Below, piece by piece: positions 33,397-42,732 of a stretch of DNA of 64,000 nucleotides. The translations under genes were made by a program, and so were the position numbers. The notes below the pieces were generated by a model. The model saw only the letters and a program-made list of their open reading frames with translations, had not been told where the DNA came from and ran no database searches. This DNA comes from Candidatus Scybalocola faecipullorum (GTDB lineage: Bacteria; Bacillota; Clostridia; Lachnospirales; Lachnospiraceae): the NCBI GenBank assembly GCA_018716485.1, contig DVJY01000055.1, positions 1-64,000 of the forward strand. The letters run 5' to 3'. The stretch's first letter is position 1. Every line of letters begins with the position of its first letter.

Positions 33397-33427
33397 AGTA
33401 TAAAGGCTATTGCGAGTATAAGGTCAA
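33397..33427 (-). promoter_or_regulatory. MerR-type promoter (19-bp spacer) of the dehydrogenase gene
   Basis: Minus strand: TTGACC, 19-bp spacer, TATACT. Overlong 19-bp spacers are the signature of promoters activated by DNA-distorting MerR-family proteins, and a merR-type gene ends 9 bases upstream. Confidence 0.65.
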
Positions 33428-33435
33428 CCCTTTTT

Positions 33436-34272
33436 TTAACGGAATCGGACAGGAACCTGAAGCCGCAGATACAGTCCCCGGGCGTTGGATTTGGCAACCG
33501 GGATATCTGCAATGGATTCGCATAAGTAATCGCCGCATACTTCATAGCCTATTTCTTTAATATGTGAAAGAAGCCGTGAAATATACGCTTTTTCCTTATA
33601 GAAATCATCGCAGTAAATGCAGGCATAGTTGCCGGCGGGGATAGTGACAGTCAGATCATCCGGGACAAATTCCCGGTCAACAAAGACAAAAACTTGTGTG
33701 GCATAATAATTCAGAGACAGGAAATTTTCCTGTGTCAATATCGTCCCAGCGTTGCAGAAATAAATTTGCGGCAGACGGTCTTTGACAAGCTGATCCTGAA
33801 GATTGCGCAGCATATTTTCATAATATTCCACATCATGATCATAAAAATTAACGCCGGTGTCCACCACATACATTTGGCGCTGGCCGATATATTCCATCTG
33901 AAGTGTGCCGTCAGGCGGCGCCGACCGGTATCTGGCAAAACTTTCAATCGTCCGTTCAAGGGCGCGGCGCTGGCATTTGAGCGCACGGATTTCTTCTTCT
34001 GTCTGGCGCTGCTTTTCCCTGAGTACCGATTCAATGAGCGTCAGATCTTTTTTCTCCAGCTGCAGTTGGATTTCTTTCAGAGACATGCCCAGACTTTTCA
34101 TATACTGGATAATATCTAAAACAGCGCTCTGCTTAATATCATAGTAGCGGTAGCCGTTTTCACCGCGGTGGGACGGGGAAAACAGACCGATGTTGTCATA
34201 AAGCCGCAGCGTCTGTTCAGACACATGATTCAGACGGGCCATCTGCCCGATGGTCAATAATTGCATAAACAT
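33436..34272 (-). CDS. MerR-family transcriptional regulator with effector domain
   Basis: The 278 residues have a MerR winged helix (LTIGQMARLNHVSEQTLRLY), then YRYYDIKQSAVLDIIQYMKS, a long dimerisation coiled coil (EKKDLTLIESVLREKQRQTE, about 75-115) and a C-terminal GyrI/BmrR-like sensor domain (about 120-278). It probably senses a hydrophobic or cationic compound and twists a 19-bp-spaced promoter; such a promoter lies directly downstream, before the dehydrogenase gene. ATG 34266 is an equally good start. The divergent neighbour is the trp T-box leader. Confidence 0.9.
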   Translation of the reverse strand: MFMQLLTIGQMARLNHVSEQTLRLYDNIGLFSPSHRGENGYRYYDIKQSAVLDIIQYMKSLGMSLKEIQLQLEKKDLTLIESVLREKQRQTEEEIRALKCQRRALERTIESFARYRSAPPDGTLQMEYIGQRQMYVVDTGVNFYDHDVEYYENMLRNLQDQLVKDRLPQIYFCNAGTILTQENFLSLNYYATQVFVFVDREFVPDDLTVTIPAGNYACIYCDDFYKEKAYISRLLSHIKEIGYEVCGDYLCESIADIPVAKSNARGLYLRLQVPVRFR

Positions 34273-34323
34273 ACCTTCTTCCTAATGTGCGGCGCTCTCC
34301 CCATGACGCCAAGTAATAAAAAC

Positions 34324-34353
34324 ATTATATCAGAATCAAGGTTTAAAGTCGAA
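34324..34353 (-). promoter_or_regulatory. Probable promoter of the MerR gene
   Basis: Minus strand: TTCGAC, 18-bp spacer, TATAAT preceded by TGA (extended -10). Confidence 0.5.
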
Positions 34354-34390
34354 CCGGCGTGAGAAAATAAAAAATTTGTTCAAAAATTTA

Positions 34391-34419
34391 TTGACAACAA
34401 TTTAATTTCCGGATATAAT
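34391..34419 (+). promoter_or_regulatory. Sigma-A promoter of the trp operon
   Basis: Perfect TTGACA (34391-34396), 17-bp spacer, TATAAT (34414-34419), just ahead of the T-box leader. Confidence 0.92.
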
Positions 34420-34449
34420 AACACAAAATTGAATTTATCTTAGTAAACC

Positions 34450-34719
34450 GTTGAAGCGGAGATCAAAGCTGTTCGTGCATACACAGAGAGTCCGGGAAGG
34501 TGAGAGCCGGGTTAAACGCAGTCAGCCAAATGGACCGCGGAGGGCGCAGTCAAAGGCATATCCATGCTGAGTATTCTGCGACGTAGGGCATACGTCAGTT
34601 GCCGGAAATATGTTGGTATTTCGCAAAGAGCATAATCATCCAAAGATTATGAAACAAGGTGGCACCGCGGTAGTATACTATCGTCCTTGATGCAGGAAAA
34701 CTGCGTCAAGGACTTTTTT
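34450..34719 (+). promoter_or_regulatory. Tryptophan T-box leader
   Basis: Stem I begins near AGAGAGTCCGGGAAGGTGAG. The specifier loop reads AAATGGACC, giving codon UGG (34531-34533) for tRNA-Trp. The T-box core AAGGTGGCACCGCGG is at 34656-34670; its UGGC would pair with the GCCA end of uncharged tRNA-Trp. The terminator GTCCTTGATGCAG / CTGCGTCAAGGAC plus T-run is at 34683-34719. Uncharged tRNA-Trp should turn the operon on. Confidence 0.95.
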
Positions 34720-34757
34720 GTTTTATGGAAACTTAATAGGAAAGTCCCAGACAGCGC

Positions 34758-35024
34758 AAAAGGGTTCCTGCATACTTGTATGCAGGAACCCTTTTGCATT
34801 GGACGGGCAAGGAAATATGAGTACGAAGTGCGGCAGCACGGAAGTACGAATATTTCCAGCGATTGCGGGAGCGCGCAAGCGGCGGAGCAATCGACTTTCC
34901 GAAATAAAAAGTCCCGGACAGAGGGCAAGGAAATGATTGCGGGAGCGCGTAAGCAGCGAAGCAATCGACTTTCCGAAATAAAAAGTCCCGGGCAGAGGGC
35001 AGGAAAATATGAGTACGAAGTGCG
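34758..35024 (+). repeat. Hairpin-rich repeat insert between T-box and trpE
   Basis: The 326 bases between the T-box terminator and trpE hold no supported gene. They contain a perfect 19-bp-stem hairpin (34758-34797, arm CAAAAGGGTTCCTGCATAC), a nested hairpin starting and ending GGAAATAT/ATATTTCC (34811-34857), and two 74-bp direct repeats (34861-34934, 34935-35008). Each repeat carries GATTGC/GCAATC and GACTTT/AAAGTC stems. A 20-bp direct repeat flanks the pair (34813, 35005). Confidence 0.8.
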
Positions 35025-35045
35025 AGAGCAGGAAAGGAGCAGCCT

Positions 35046-36527
35046 ATGTTATATCCATCATTGGAAGAAGTTAAAAAACTGGTGGCACAGCCGGGGATTG
35101 AACAGATCCCGGTCAAAATGGAAATGTTTATGGATATGCTGACACCGATTGAGGCAGTGCGGATTATTAAAGGTATGACAACCCACTGTTTCCTTCTGGA
35201 AAGCGCCCAGACGATGGGGCCAAGAGGCAGATATTCATTTATCGGCTATGATCCTGAACTGGAAATTACCTGTACAGATCATGAAGCGACCATCAAAAGC
35301 AAGACGGCCCATACTGTAAAAACCCCACATCCCGCAGAAATTATCCGAAAAATATTAAAAGAAAACAAAGCGCCGGTCATCGATGGGATGCCCCAGTTTA
35401 CAGGCGGGCTTGCAGGATATTTTGCCTATGATTATATCCGATATGCGGAGCCGAAACTTGAATTGACAGACGACGACGGGCTGTTTAAAGATGCGGACTT
35501 AATGCTGTTCCACAAAATTATTGCCTTTGATCACTACCGTCAAAAAATCGATTTAATCTGCCATGTATCAGCCAAGGAAGCGGAAACGTCCTACAAAAAA
35601 GCGGAAATGACACTGGAAAGTCTTGCACGTCTGCTGATGGCAAAACAGTATGCGCCAAATCCGCCGCTGAAATTAAAAGGGCCGCTTAAAGCACAGTTTT
35701 CCAAAGAGCGATACTGCGAAATGGTTAAAAAAGCAAAAAAATATATTTACGAAGGCGATATTTTTCAGGTCGTTTTATCCAATCGTATGGAAGCGCCGAT
35801 GACAGGCAGCTTGTTTGATACGTACAGAGTGCTGAGAACGACCAACCCGTCGCCCTATATGTTTTATTTTTCCGGCAGTGATCTTGAAATCGCGGGGGCA
35901 TCGCCGGAGACCCTTGTCCGGCTGGAAAATCAAACTGTGACAACATTTCCGCTGGCGGGCACGAGAAAGCGGGGCGCCAGTGAAAAAGAGGACGCCGCCA
36001 TACGGGAAGAATTGCTGTCTGATGAAAAAGAACGGGCGGAGCACAACATGCTTGTGGATCTGGGACGCAATGATCTGGGTAAAGTGAGCGATATCGGTAC
36101 AGTGAATGTTGAAAAATATATGTCTGTTGAAACTTTTTCTCATGTGATGCACATCGGCTCCCAAGTCAGCGGCAGGCTCAGAAAAGATAAAGACGCCCTC
36201 GATGTCATTGATGCGGTGCTGCCTGCGGGTACACTCTCCGGAGCGCCAAAATTCAGGGCGTGTGAAATTATTCATGAACTGGAAGGCAGCCAGCGGGGTA
36301 TTTACGGCGGAGCAATCGGCTATCTGGATCTGACAGGCAATATGGATGTATGCATCAGTATCCGCCTTGCCTATGCAAAAAACGGGCGGGTCTTCGTTCA
36401 GTCCGGCGCAGGCATTGTGGCGGACAGTGATCCTGAAAAAGAATACGAAGAATGTCAAAATAAAGCGAGGGCAGTGGCAGAAGCGCTGAAAGCCGCAGAA
36501 GGAGGCCTATATGATTGTATTGATTGA
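35046..36527 (+). CDS. trpE: Anthranilate synthase component I
   Basis: Converts chorismate to anthranilate with ammonia from TrpG; first committed step of tryptophan synthesis. The 493 residues fit TrpE. The N-terminal regulatory motif LLESAQ (about 52-57) suggests tryptophan feedback inhibition, and the chorismate-binding core includes EGDIFQVVLSNR, FPLAGTRKRGA, VDLGRNDLGKVS and PAGTLSGAPK (about 393). GGAG precedes the ATG. It is first in trpEGDCFBA and overlaps trpG by 17 bases. Confidence 0.97.
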   Translation: MLYPSLEEVKKLVAQPGIEQIPVKMEMFMDMLTPIEAVRIIKGMTTHCFLLESAQTMGPRGRYSFIGYDPELEITCTDHEATIKSKTAHTVKTPHPAEIIRKILKENKAPVIDGMPQFTGGLAGYFAYDYIRYAEPKLELTDDDGLFKDADLMLFHKIIAFDHYRQKIDLICHVSAKEAETSYKKAEMTLESLARLLMAKQYAPNPPLKLKGPLKAQFSKERYCEMVKKAKKYIYEGDIFQVVLSNRMEAPMTGSLFDTYRVLRTTNPSPYMFYFSGSDLEIAGASPETLVRLENQTVTTFPLAGTRKRGASEKEDAAIREELLSDEKERAEHNMLVDLGRNDLGKVSDIGTVNVEKYMSVETFSHVMHIGSQVSGRLRKDKDALDVIDAVLPAGTLSGAPKFRACEIIHELEGSQRGIYGGAIGYLDLTGNMDVCISIRLAYAKNGRVFVQSGAGIVADSDPEKEYEECQNKARAVAEALKAAEGGLYDCID

Positions 36528-37083
36528 TAATTATGACAGTTTTTCTTATAACGTTTATCAGCTTGTAAGCGCCGTGTACCCCGATGTCTGTGTAGTGCGC
36601 AACGATCAGATCACCGTGGAAGAAATACAGGCCATGGGGCCGGGGGCGCTGATCATGTCGCCGGGGCCGGGAAGGCCAAGGGATTCCGGCATATGTCCTC
36701 AGGCGGTGCGCAGTCTTTACACACAAATGCCCATTCTTGGCATATGTCTCGGACATCAGGTCATCTGTGAGGCGTTTGGAGGGACGGTCTCTTATGCCAA
36801 GCAGCTGATGCACGGCAAGTCGTCAGAAGCGTCATTGGACACAGACAGTGTTCTCTTTCGGGGACTGCCGCAGGTATGTACTGTCGGCAGATATCATTCG
36901 CTGGCCCTAAAGCCGGAAACACTTCCCCAGTGCCTGAAAGTGACTGCGAAAACGGCAGACGGAGAGATCATGGCCGTTGAGCACCGGCAGTATCCGGTGT
37001 TCGGACTTCAGTTTCACCCGGAGTCCATACTGACACCCGACGGTAAAAAAATGATCGAAAATTTCATGGAGGTATTGAGATGA
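36511..37083 (+). CDS. trpG: Anthranilate synthase component II (glutamine amidotransferase)
   Basis: Class I glutamine amidotransferase that supplies ammonia to TrpE. The 190 residues have the triad: Cys in GICLGHQ (about 79), His and Glu in [11 protein letters not shown] (about 170-173), plus the oxyanion motif SPGPGRP (about 50). It overlaps trpE by 17 and trpD by 4 bases, so translation is coupled. Stand-alone TrpG with no fusion to TrpD, unlike enterobacteria. It could also serve as PabA if no separate pabA exists in the genome. Confidence 0.96.
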   Translation: MIVLIDNYDSFSYNVYQLVSAVYPDVCVVRNDQITVEEIQAMGPGALIMSPGPGRPRDSGICPQAVRSLYTQMPILGICLGHQVICEAFGGTVSYAKQLMHGKSSEASLDTDSVLFRGLPQVCTVGRYHSLALKPETLPQCLKVTAKTADGEIMAVEHRQYPVFGLQFHPESILTPDGKKMIENFMEVLR

Positions 37084-38087
37084 TTAAAGAAGCGATATTA
37101 AAATTGGCAGACAGAAATGATTTAAGTTATGAAGAAGCGCTGGCGGTCATGAATGAAATTATGGACGGGCAGGCCACACCGGTGCAGATGAGTTCTTATT
37201 TGACAGCACTTTCCATGAAAGGGGAAACGATTGAAGAAATTACCGGATCGGCTAAAGGCATGCGCGATCACTGTATCCGCCTGCTGCATGATATGGACGT
37301 TTTGGAAATCGTCGGCACAGGCGGCGACGGCGCCAATTCTTTTAATATTTCCACAACAGCGGCGCTTGTGATTGCCGCAGGCGGCGTCCCGGTGGCAAAG
37401 CACGGCAACCGGGCGGCTTCAAGTAAATGCGGGGCTGCCGATGTTCTTGAAGCGCTGGGCGTCAATATTACTGTGGATGCTCAAAAGAGCGCGCAGATGC
37501 TGAAAAAAATCGGCATTTGTTTCCTGTTTGCTCAAAATTATCACATTGCCATGAAATATGTGGCTCCGATCAGAAAAGAATTGGGTATTCGTACTGTATT
37601 TAATATTCTCGGGCCGCTTTCAAATCCGGCCGGCGCCAACATGGAGCTGATGGGCGTATATGATGAAGCGCTTGTGGAGCCGCTGGCTGCGGTCATGAAC
37701 AATCTGGGTGTTAAAAGCGGCATGGTTGTTTACGGCAAAGACCGGCTCGATGAAATTTCCATGAGTGCGCCGACGAAAGTATGTGAAATTAAAGACGGCG
37801 CTTTTACAACGTATGAGATCACGCCGGAACAGTTCGGTTTCAAACGGTGCGGCAGGGAGGCGCTAGCCGGCGGAACACCAAAGGAAAATGCGCAGATTAC
37901 ACGGCGGATTCTTTCGGGAGAAATGGGGCCGAAAAGAGAAGCAGTGCTGCTGAATGCGGGCGCATCTTTCTATCTGGCAGGAAAATCCCGGACAATGGCC
38001 GACGGCGTGGCATTGGCGGCATCATTGATTGACAGCGGCAGGGCGATGGAAAAATTGGAAGCGTTTATTAAAGAATCCAACAGCTAA
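37080..38087 (+). CDS. trpD: Anthranilate phosphoribosyltransferase
   Basis: Transfers phosphoribose from PRPP to anthranilate. The 335 residues carry the PRPP site [18 protein letters not shown] (about 79-96), [20 protein letters not shown] (about 107) and the second metal motif [10 protein letters not shown] (about 217). The ATG overlaps the trpG stop (ATGA), consistent with coupling. trpC follows after 11 bases with its own AAGGAGG. Length and motifs are fully standard. Confidence 0.97.
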   Translation: MIKEAILKLADRNDLSYEEALAVMNEIMDGQATPVQMSSYLTALSMKGETIEEITGSAKGMRDHCIRLLHDMDVLEIVGTGGDGANSFNISTTAALVIAAGGVPVAKHGNRAASSKCGAADVLEALGVNITVDAQKSAQMLKKIGICFLFAQNYHIAMKYVAPIRKELGIRTVFNILGPLSNPAGANMELMGVYDEALVEPLAAVMNNLGVKSGMVVYGKDRLDEISMSAPTKVCEIKDGAFTTYEITPEQFGFKRCGREALAGGTPKENAQITRRILSGEMGPKREAVLLNAGASFYLAGKSRTMADGVALAASLIDSGRAMEKLEAFIKESNS

Positions 38088-38098
38088 GGAGGGCGGCT

Positions 38099-38905
38099 AT
38101 GAAAACGATACTTGATGAAATTGCCGAAAAGACACGCAGACGGATTGAAGAAAAGAAAAAGGAAGTTCCGCTGGAAGCTCTGAAAGAAAAAATCGCGTCG
38201 CAGACTTACAAGAAGCAGCCCTATTTGTTTGAAAAAAGTCTGGCGGCCAAAGGATTATCTTTTATTTGTGAAGTAAAAAAAGCATCGCCTTCCAAAGGGG
38301 TGATCTCAGAAAAGTTTTTATATAAAGAGACAGCAGCAGCCTATGAAAAGGCCGGCGCGGCAGCGATTTCCTGTCTGACAGAACCGTATTACTTTATGGG
38401 CAGCGACAAGTATTTGGAAGAGATTGCGCAGCTTGTATCCATTCCGGTATTGCGCAAAGATTTTACGATTGATTCATATATGATTTATGAGGCAAAGGCG
38501 ATGAAAGCCGATGGGGTGCTGCTCATCTGCGCCCTGCTTGATGATGAAACATTGAGAAACTATTTGGCGCTGACGAAAAAACTGGGGATGTCCGCACTTG
38601 TGGAGGCCCACAGCGGCACCGAAGTCAGCAGAGCTTTAAAAGCCGGCGCCTCGGTCATCGGGGTCAATAACCGGGATTTAAAAACATTTCATGTGGATTT
38701 AAATACAAGCCTCAGACTGCGGACGATGGTGCCGCGGAATAAAATCTTTGTTGCAGAAAGCGGCATTAAGACGCCGGAGGATATCGCGGCACTGAGCAGG
38801 GCCGGCGCCGACGCAGTACTTATTGGCGAGACACTGATGCGTATGGGTGATATCGGCAAAGGCATTCAGGCGCTGAAAGGGGCAGCAGATGAAAACAGCA
38901 ATTAA
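38099..38905 (+). CDS. trpC: Indole-3-glycerol phosphate synthase
   Basis: TIM-barrel enzyme closing the indole ring from CdRP. The 268 residues have the catalytic Lys in CEVKKASPSKGVIS (about 61), VLRKDFTID (about 118), ALLDDETL, ALVEAHSGTEV, IGVNNRDLKTF (about 184) and FVAESGIKTPEDI (about 218). A single-domain TrpC, not fused to TrpF. The last 17 bases overlap trpF, again indicating translational coupling within the operon. Confidence 0.97.
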   Translation: MKTILDEIAEKTRRRIEEKKKEVPLEALKEKIASQTYKKQPYLFEKSLAAKGLSFICEVKKASPSKGVISEKFLYKETAAAYEKAGAAAISCLTEPYYFMGSDKYLEEIAQLVSIPVLRKDFTIDSYMIYEAKAMKADGVLLICALLDDETLRNYLALTKKLGMSALVEAHSGTEVSRALKAGASVIGVNNRDLKTFHVDLNTSLRLRTMVPRNKIFVAESGIKTPEDIAALSRAGADAVLIGETLMRMGDIGKGIQALKGAADENSN

Positions 38906-39527
38906 AATATGCGGGCTGCGCCGGCAGGAAGATATCGACTGCGTCAACGAAGCACGGCCGGATTTTGCAGGCTTTGTGATCCATGTGGCAAAAAGCCCGA
39001 GAAATGTGACGGCAGATATGTTAGCGCAGCTGAGCGGCCGTTTGTCGGCGGACATTGTGCCGGTGGGCGTATTTGTCAATGAACCTCCGGAAACCATCGC
39101 CATGTTTGCCGGCCGAGGACTGATCAGGGCGGCCCAGCTTCACGGGCAGGAAGATGACAACTATATACGAAGGCTCAGACAAATGACCGATATTTTTCTC
39201 ATTCAGGCAATTTCTGTGACAGGCACAGACAGTGTGAAAATGGCGCGGCAGTCGCCGGCAGATGCGGTGCTTTTTGACTGCGGCAGCGGCGGCACCGGCA
39301 AAACCTTTGACTGGCATCTGCTTGACGGTGTGCGTCATTTGGAAAAACCCTTTTTTATCGCCGGCGGTATCGGCGTTAACAATATGGAAGCGGCCATCCG
39401 GCGGTTCTGTCCGTTTGCGGTGGATTTAAGCAGCAGCGTGGAGACGGATGGTTTTAAAGATAAAGCAAAAATCAGCGAGGCAGTGGCGCTGCTTCGCAGT
39501 ATCAATAACGAAGCGAAAGAAAGGTGA
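38889..39527 (+). CDS. trpF: Phosphoribosylanthranilate isomerase
   Basis: Amadori isomerase converting PRA to CdRP. The 212-residue TIM barrel begins [16 protein letters not shown], with the catalytic Cys in KICGL (about 8) and the catalytic Asp in [16 protein letters not shown] (about 126). [11 protein letters not shown] (about 157) and the phosphate-binding [14 protein letters not shown] (about 178) complete the site. It overlaps trpC by 17 bases and trpB by a few. It is more divergent than its neighbours at the barrel edges, but all key motifs are intact. Confidence 0.95.
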   Translation: MKTAIKICGLRRQEDIDCVNEARPDFAGFVIHVAKSPRNVTADMLAQLSGRLSADIVPVGVFVNEPPETIAMFAGRGLIRAAQLHGQEDDNYIRRLRQMTDIFLIQAISVTGTDSVKMARQSPADAVLFDCGSGGTGKTFDWHLLDGVRHLEKPFFIAGGIGVNNMEAAIRRFCPFAVDLSSSVETDGFKDKAKISEAVALLRSINNEAKER

Positions 39528-39532
39528 GTAAA

Positions 39533-40720
39533 ATGACTTCAAAAGGCAGATTCGGCGGCTACGGCGGCCAATATATCCCGGAAACATTAATGAATGCGGT
39601 CATTGAATTGGAAAAAGCTTACAACTATTATAAAAATGATGAAACATTTCAAAAAGAACTGACAGCACTGCTGTGCGACTATGCGGGACGTCCATCCAGA
39701 CTGTATTTTGCACGGCGGATGACCGAAGATCTGGGCGGCGCCAAAGTTTATTTGAAGCGGGAAGATCTCAATCATACCGGCGCTCACAAAATTAACAATG
39801 TGCTCGGTCAGGTGCTTCTGGCAAAGAAAATGGGGAAGACCCGGGTCATCGCAGAGACCGGCGCGGGACAGCACGGCGTTGCTACGGCCACTGCGGCGGC
39901 GCTGATGCAGATGGAATGTGAGATTTTTATGGGTGAGGAAGATACGAAACGTCAGGCGCTTAACGTTTATAAAATGCGTCTTTTAGGCGCTAAAGTGCAT
40001 GCGGTGACATCGGGCACAGCCACATTAAAGGATGCAGTGTCTGAAACGATGCGCGAGTGGACAAAGCGGATTGACGATACCCACTATGTTCTCGGCTCTG
40101 TGATGGGCCCCCATCCGTTCCCGACGATTGTGCGGGATTTTCAGGCGGTCATTTCCAAAGAAATCAAATCTCAGATGATGGAAGCGGAAGGAAAACTTCC
40201 GGATGCGGTGCTTGCCTGCGTCGGCGGCGGCTCTAATGCTATCGGCGCCTTTTATCATTTTATTGAAGATAAAAATGTCCGGCTGATCGGATGCGAGGCG
40301 GCAGGCCGCGGTGTGAATACAAACGAAACAGCGGCGACGATCGCTGTGGGGAAAACAGGCATTTTCCACGGTATGAAATCGCTGTTCTGCCAGAATGAAT
40401 ACGGGCAGATCGCGCCGGTATATTCTATTTCGGCAGGACTTGACTATCCGGGCATCGGGCCTGAGCATGCATGGCTGCACGATATCGGCAGGGCTGAGTA
40501 TGTGGCTGTGACCGATGATGAGGCTGTCGATGCCTTTGAATACCTTTCAAGAACAGAAGGCATTATTCCGGCGATTGAAAGCGCCCACGCCGTAGCTTAC
40601 GGCATGAAGATTGCAGGACAGATGAGAAAAGATCAATGTATCGTGATTAACCTTTCAGGCAGAGGCGACAAAGACTGTGCGGCGATTGCCAGATACAGAG
40701 GGGAGGATATTTATGAGTAA
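39533..40720 (+). CDS. trpB: Tryptophan synthase beta chain
   Basis: PLP enzyme condensing indole and serine to tryptophan. About 395 residues: [16 protein letters not shown] at the start, the PLP lysine in [10 protein letters not shown] (about 84), [13 protein letters not shown] (about 107), the phosphate-binding [10 protein letters not shown] (about 230) and LSGRGDKD near the end. Start choice: GTG 39524 overlaps the trpF stop, but ATG 39533 has AAAGG at 8-base spacing and gives the usual N terminus. It overlaps trpA by 8 bases, as expected for the alpha-beta complex. Confidence 0.97.
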   Translation: MTSKGRFGGYGGQYIPETLMNAVIELEKAYNYYKNDETFQKELTALLCDYAGRPSRLYFARRMTEDLGGAKVYLKREDLNHTGAHKINNVLGQVLLAKKMGKTRVIAETGAGQHGVATATAAALMQMECEIFMGEEDTKRQALNVYKMRLLGAKVHAVTSGTATLKDAVSETMREWTKRIDDTHYVLGSVMGPHPFPTIVRDFQAVISKEIKSQMMEAEGKLPDAVLACVGGGSNAIGAFYHFIEDKNVRLIGCEAAGRGVNTNETAATIAVGKTGIFHGMKSLFCQNEYGQIAPVYSISAGLDYPGIGPEHAWLHDIGRAEYVAVTDDEAVDAFEYLSRTEGIIPAIESAHAVAYGMKIAGQMRKDQCIVINLSGRGDKDCAAIARYRGEDIYE

Positions 40721-41489
40721 AATAAGCAAAGCCTTTGAGCACGGCAAAGCGATGATACCATTTATCACATGCGGCGATCCGTCGCTGGAAGTGACCGAGC
40801 AGCTTGTATACGCGATGGAAGCTGCCGGCGCTGATTTAATTGAACTTGGCATTCCTTTTTCAGATCCGACTGCGGAAGGCCCGGTCATTCAGGCGGCAAG
40901 CATGAGAGCGCTTTCCGGCGGTGTGACGACTGATGATATTTTTGAAATGGTGGCCGGTATTCGGAAGAAAACACAGGTTCCGCTGGTTTTTATGACCTAT
41001 GCCAATGTGGTTTTTTCCTACGGCACAGAAAAATTTGTCAAAAAAGCGGCAGCACTTGGCATAGACGGACTGATTCTGCCTGATGTGCCGTTTGAGGAAA
41101 AAGAAGAATTCGACAGTGTCTGCAGGCAGTACGGTATGGATCTGATTTCCCTTATTGCACCCACATCCCACGACAGAATCCGTATGATCGCCGAAGAAGC
41201 GTCAGGTTTTGTCTACTGTGTGTCGTCTCTCGGCGTGACCGGCGAGCGGACGGATATTACAACTGATGTGGGACAGATGACCGGACTTGTCAAAACATTC
41301 GGACATATCCCGTGCGCTGTCGGCTTTGGTATTTCCACGCCCCAGCAGGCGAAAAAGATGGCGGAAGTTTCCGACGGCGTGATCATCGGTTCGGCGATCG
41401 TCCGGCTGTGCGGTACCTATAAAGAGGACTGTGTGCCCTATGTGGCCCGGTATGTGCGTTCAATTAAAGAGGCAATATGCGAAAAATAG
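40713..41489 (+). CDS. trpA: Tryptophan synthase alpha chain
   Basis: Cleaves indole-3-glycerol phosphate and channels indole to TrpB. The 258-residue TIM barrel has the catalytic Glu in [17 protein letters not shown] (about 45) and the catalytic Asp in [15 protein letters not shown] (about 127). [13 protein letters not shown] (about 172), [11 protein letters not shown] and [10 protein letters not shown] (about 225) form the phosphate site. ATG 40713 has GGGAGG ahead; longer upstream reading (40677) would overlap trpB more and is not supported. It is the last gene of the operon; the tRNA-Gly promoter begins 20 bases later. Confidence 0.97.
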   Translation: MSKISKAFEHGKAMIPFITCGDPSLEVTEQLVYAMEAAGADLIELGIPFSDPTAEGPVIQAASMRALSGGVTTDDIFEMVAGIRKKTQVPLVFMTYANVVFSYGTEKFVKKAAALGIDGLILPDVPFEEKEEFDSVCRQYGMDLISLIAPTSHDRIRMIAEEASGFVYCVSSLGVTGERTDITTDVGQMTGLVKTFGHIPCAVGFGISTPQQAKKMAEVSDGVIIGSAIVRLCGTYKEDCVPYVARYVRSIKEAICEK

Positions 41490-41509
41490 TAAAAAAGTGA
41501 AAATTTGTG

Positions 41510-41538
41510 TTGACTTTTGGACGATTATATTGTATAGT
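41510..41538 (+). promoter_or_regulatory. Promoter of tRNA-Gly
   Basis: TTGACT, 17-bp spacer, TATAGT. A CCTTGAGAA/TTCTCAAGG hairpin (41548-41570) lies between it and the tRNA, probably removed on 5' maturation. Confidence 0.85.
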
Positions 41539-41573
41539 AATACCTGTCCTTGAGAAAAAGCTTCTCAAGGCAT

Positions 41574-41645
41574 GCGCGAGTGGCTCAGTGGTGGAGTATC
41601 GCCTTGCCAAGGCGAGGGTCGCGGGTTCGAATCCCGTCTCGCGCT
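41574..41645 (+). tRNA. tRNA-Gly (GCC)
   Basis: Acceptor GCGCGAG/CTCGCGC, D arm GCTC...GAGT, anticodon stem CGCCT/AGGCG with loop TTGCCAA (anticodon GCC), T stem CGCGG/CCCGT with loop TTCGAAT, discriminator T. No encoded CCA; a T-run follows immediately and may terminate transcription. Confidence 0.95.
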
Positions 41646-41830
41646 TTTTTTATTTGACAAGCCCGGCAAAAGCGGATGCGGCGCAGAGTCCGGCGATTCG
41701 ATTTTATAAACCTGAAGACGAACATGATGGCTGTTATATGGTTCAAGTACCGTATGCAGCCATTTTTGTTTAAGAAGTTGATGTGATATTCGGCAGTTAT
41801 TGTGAATTTTTGAGCAAAGGAGAAAACGGT

Positions 41831-42103
41831 ATGTACAGAGTTACAGTAGAAAAAGGTGAAAAGGGCAAAGAAAGCACAAGGATGTACGATTTTAAATTTG
41901 GAGAGGTAGATACGTCCGAATATAATAAATCCATGAGTGAGCTGGCTGATGTACTCTATGGGCTGGATCTGAATTTTGATGAAGAGGAAGGCGATATGGT
42001 CATTGATGATATATTGATTTCAGTGGCCGATGAAGAACCGTTCAAGAAAGAACTCCACAAAGACAGGATGATTTATGCAGTCAAAGGATTTGAAGAAGCG
42101 TAG
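41831..42103 (+). CDS. Small acidic hypothetical protein
   Basis: I do not recognise this 90-residue protein. ATG 41831 has AAAGGAG ahead; the open frame from 41783 adds residues without support. The sequence is acidic and soluble (KFGEVDTSEYNKSMSELADV, LNFDEEEGDMVIDDILISVA) and lacks signal or membrane segments. It overlaps the start of the lysozyme-like gene by 29 bases, so the two are likely co-expressed, but what links them is not evident. Confidence 0.65.
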   Translation: MYRVTVEKGEKGKESTRMYDFKFGEVDTSEYNKSMSELADVLYGLDLNFDEEEGDMVIDDILISVADEEPFKKELHKDRMIYAVKGFEEA

Positions 42104-42689
42104 GCGAAGAAAAAAGACAAACCATTTTACGACAATCATTGGCCTGATCGGGATTACGGCCATGATTATGATCGTTGGAAATGTATACAGGATGTTCAGA
42201 GGCAGCGAGATCGGCGACCGTCTCATCAGCACGGACGTGGAACGCTACGAAGAAACCATACGGCGGTATGCCGAAGAATTTGACATGCTTGATTATGTGC
42301 CGCTTGTGGAGGCGGTGATGATGCAGGAATCTGCAGGAACGACAACCGATCCGATGCAGTGTTCCGCATGTATGTTCAATGAACAGTACCCGACAGAGCC
42401 GGGCGGTATTAAGGACCCGGAATATTCTGTCAAAGTCGGCGTACAGTATCTTCAATACTGCCTTGAACTGGCCGAATGCACAGACCCGGCGGATATCAGC
42501 CGGATCGAACTTGCGCTTCAGGGCTACAACTACGGCGCAGGCTATATTACATGGGCATTGGAAAATCACGGCGGATATTCTCTGGAAAATGCGGAAGAAT
42601 TTGCACGGATGATGATGGAACTGCACGGCACATCCGGCTACGGGGATATGCTTTATGCGCCCCATGTATTGAGATATTATCATATATAA
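42075..42689 (+). CDS. Lysozyme-like cell-wall hydrolase (CwlT N-domain type)
   Basis: A 204-residue membrane-anchored muramidase-like protein. A basic N terminus (KDLKKRRRRKKTNHF) and one membrane segment (TIIGLIGITAMIMIVGNVY, about 19-37) are followed by an extracellular lysozyme-like domain. The likely catalytic Glu is in VEAVMMQESAG (about 84). Further family motifs are SVKVGVQYLQYCL, ALQGYNYGAGYITWA and the terminal YAPHVLRYY. Such domains usually occur in CwlT of conjugative elements, but here it is stand-alone beside housekeeping genes. It is followed by a bidirectional terminator shared with typA. Confidence 0.85.
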   Translation: MQSKDLKKRRRRKKTNHFTTIIGLIGITAMIMIVGNVYRMFRGSEIGDRLISTDVERYEETIRRYAEEFDMLDYVPLVEAVMMQESAGTTTDPMQCSACMFNEQYPTEPGGIKDPEYSVKVGVQYLQYCLELAECTDPADISRIELALQGYNYGAGYITWALENHGGYSLENAEEFARMMMELHGTSGYGDMLYAPHVLRYYHI

Positions 42690-42722
42690 AAAGCGAAAGA
42701 CACAGGTTTTGGTCTTTCGCTT
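42690..42722. terminator. Bidirectional terminator, lysozyme-like gene / typA
   Basis: AAAGCGAAAGAC / GTCTTTCGCTTT with loop acaggtttt, T-rich on the plus side and on the minus strand towards typA. Confidence 0.85.
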
Positions 42723-42732
42723 TCTTATTAAT

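Noticed and set aside
34687-35142. 151-codon open frame running from the T-box terminator into trpE
   Set aside because: It crosses a terminator and hairpin repeats, has repeat-derived low-complexity sequence, and overlaps trpE out of frame; no family resemblance.
42075-42689. Lysozyme-like gene as part of a conjugative element
   Set aside because: CwlT-type domains occur in such elements, but no transfer, relaxase or integrase genes are nearby.
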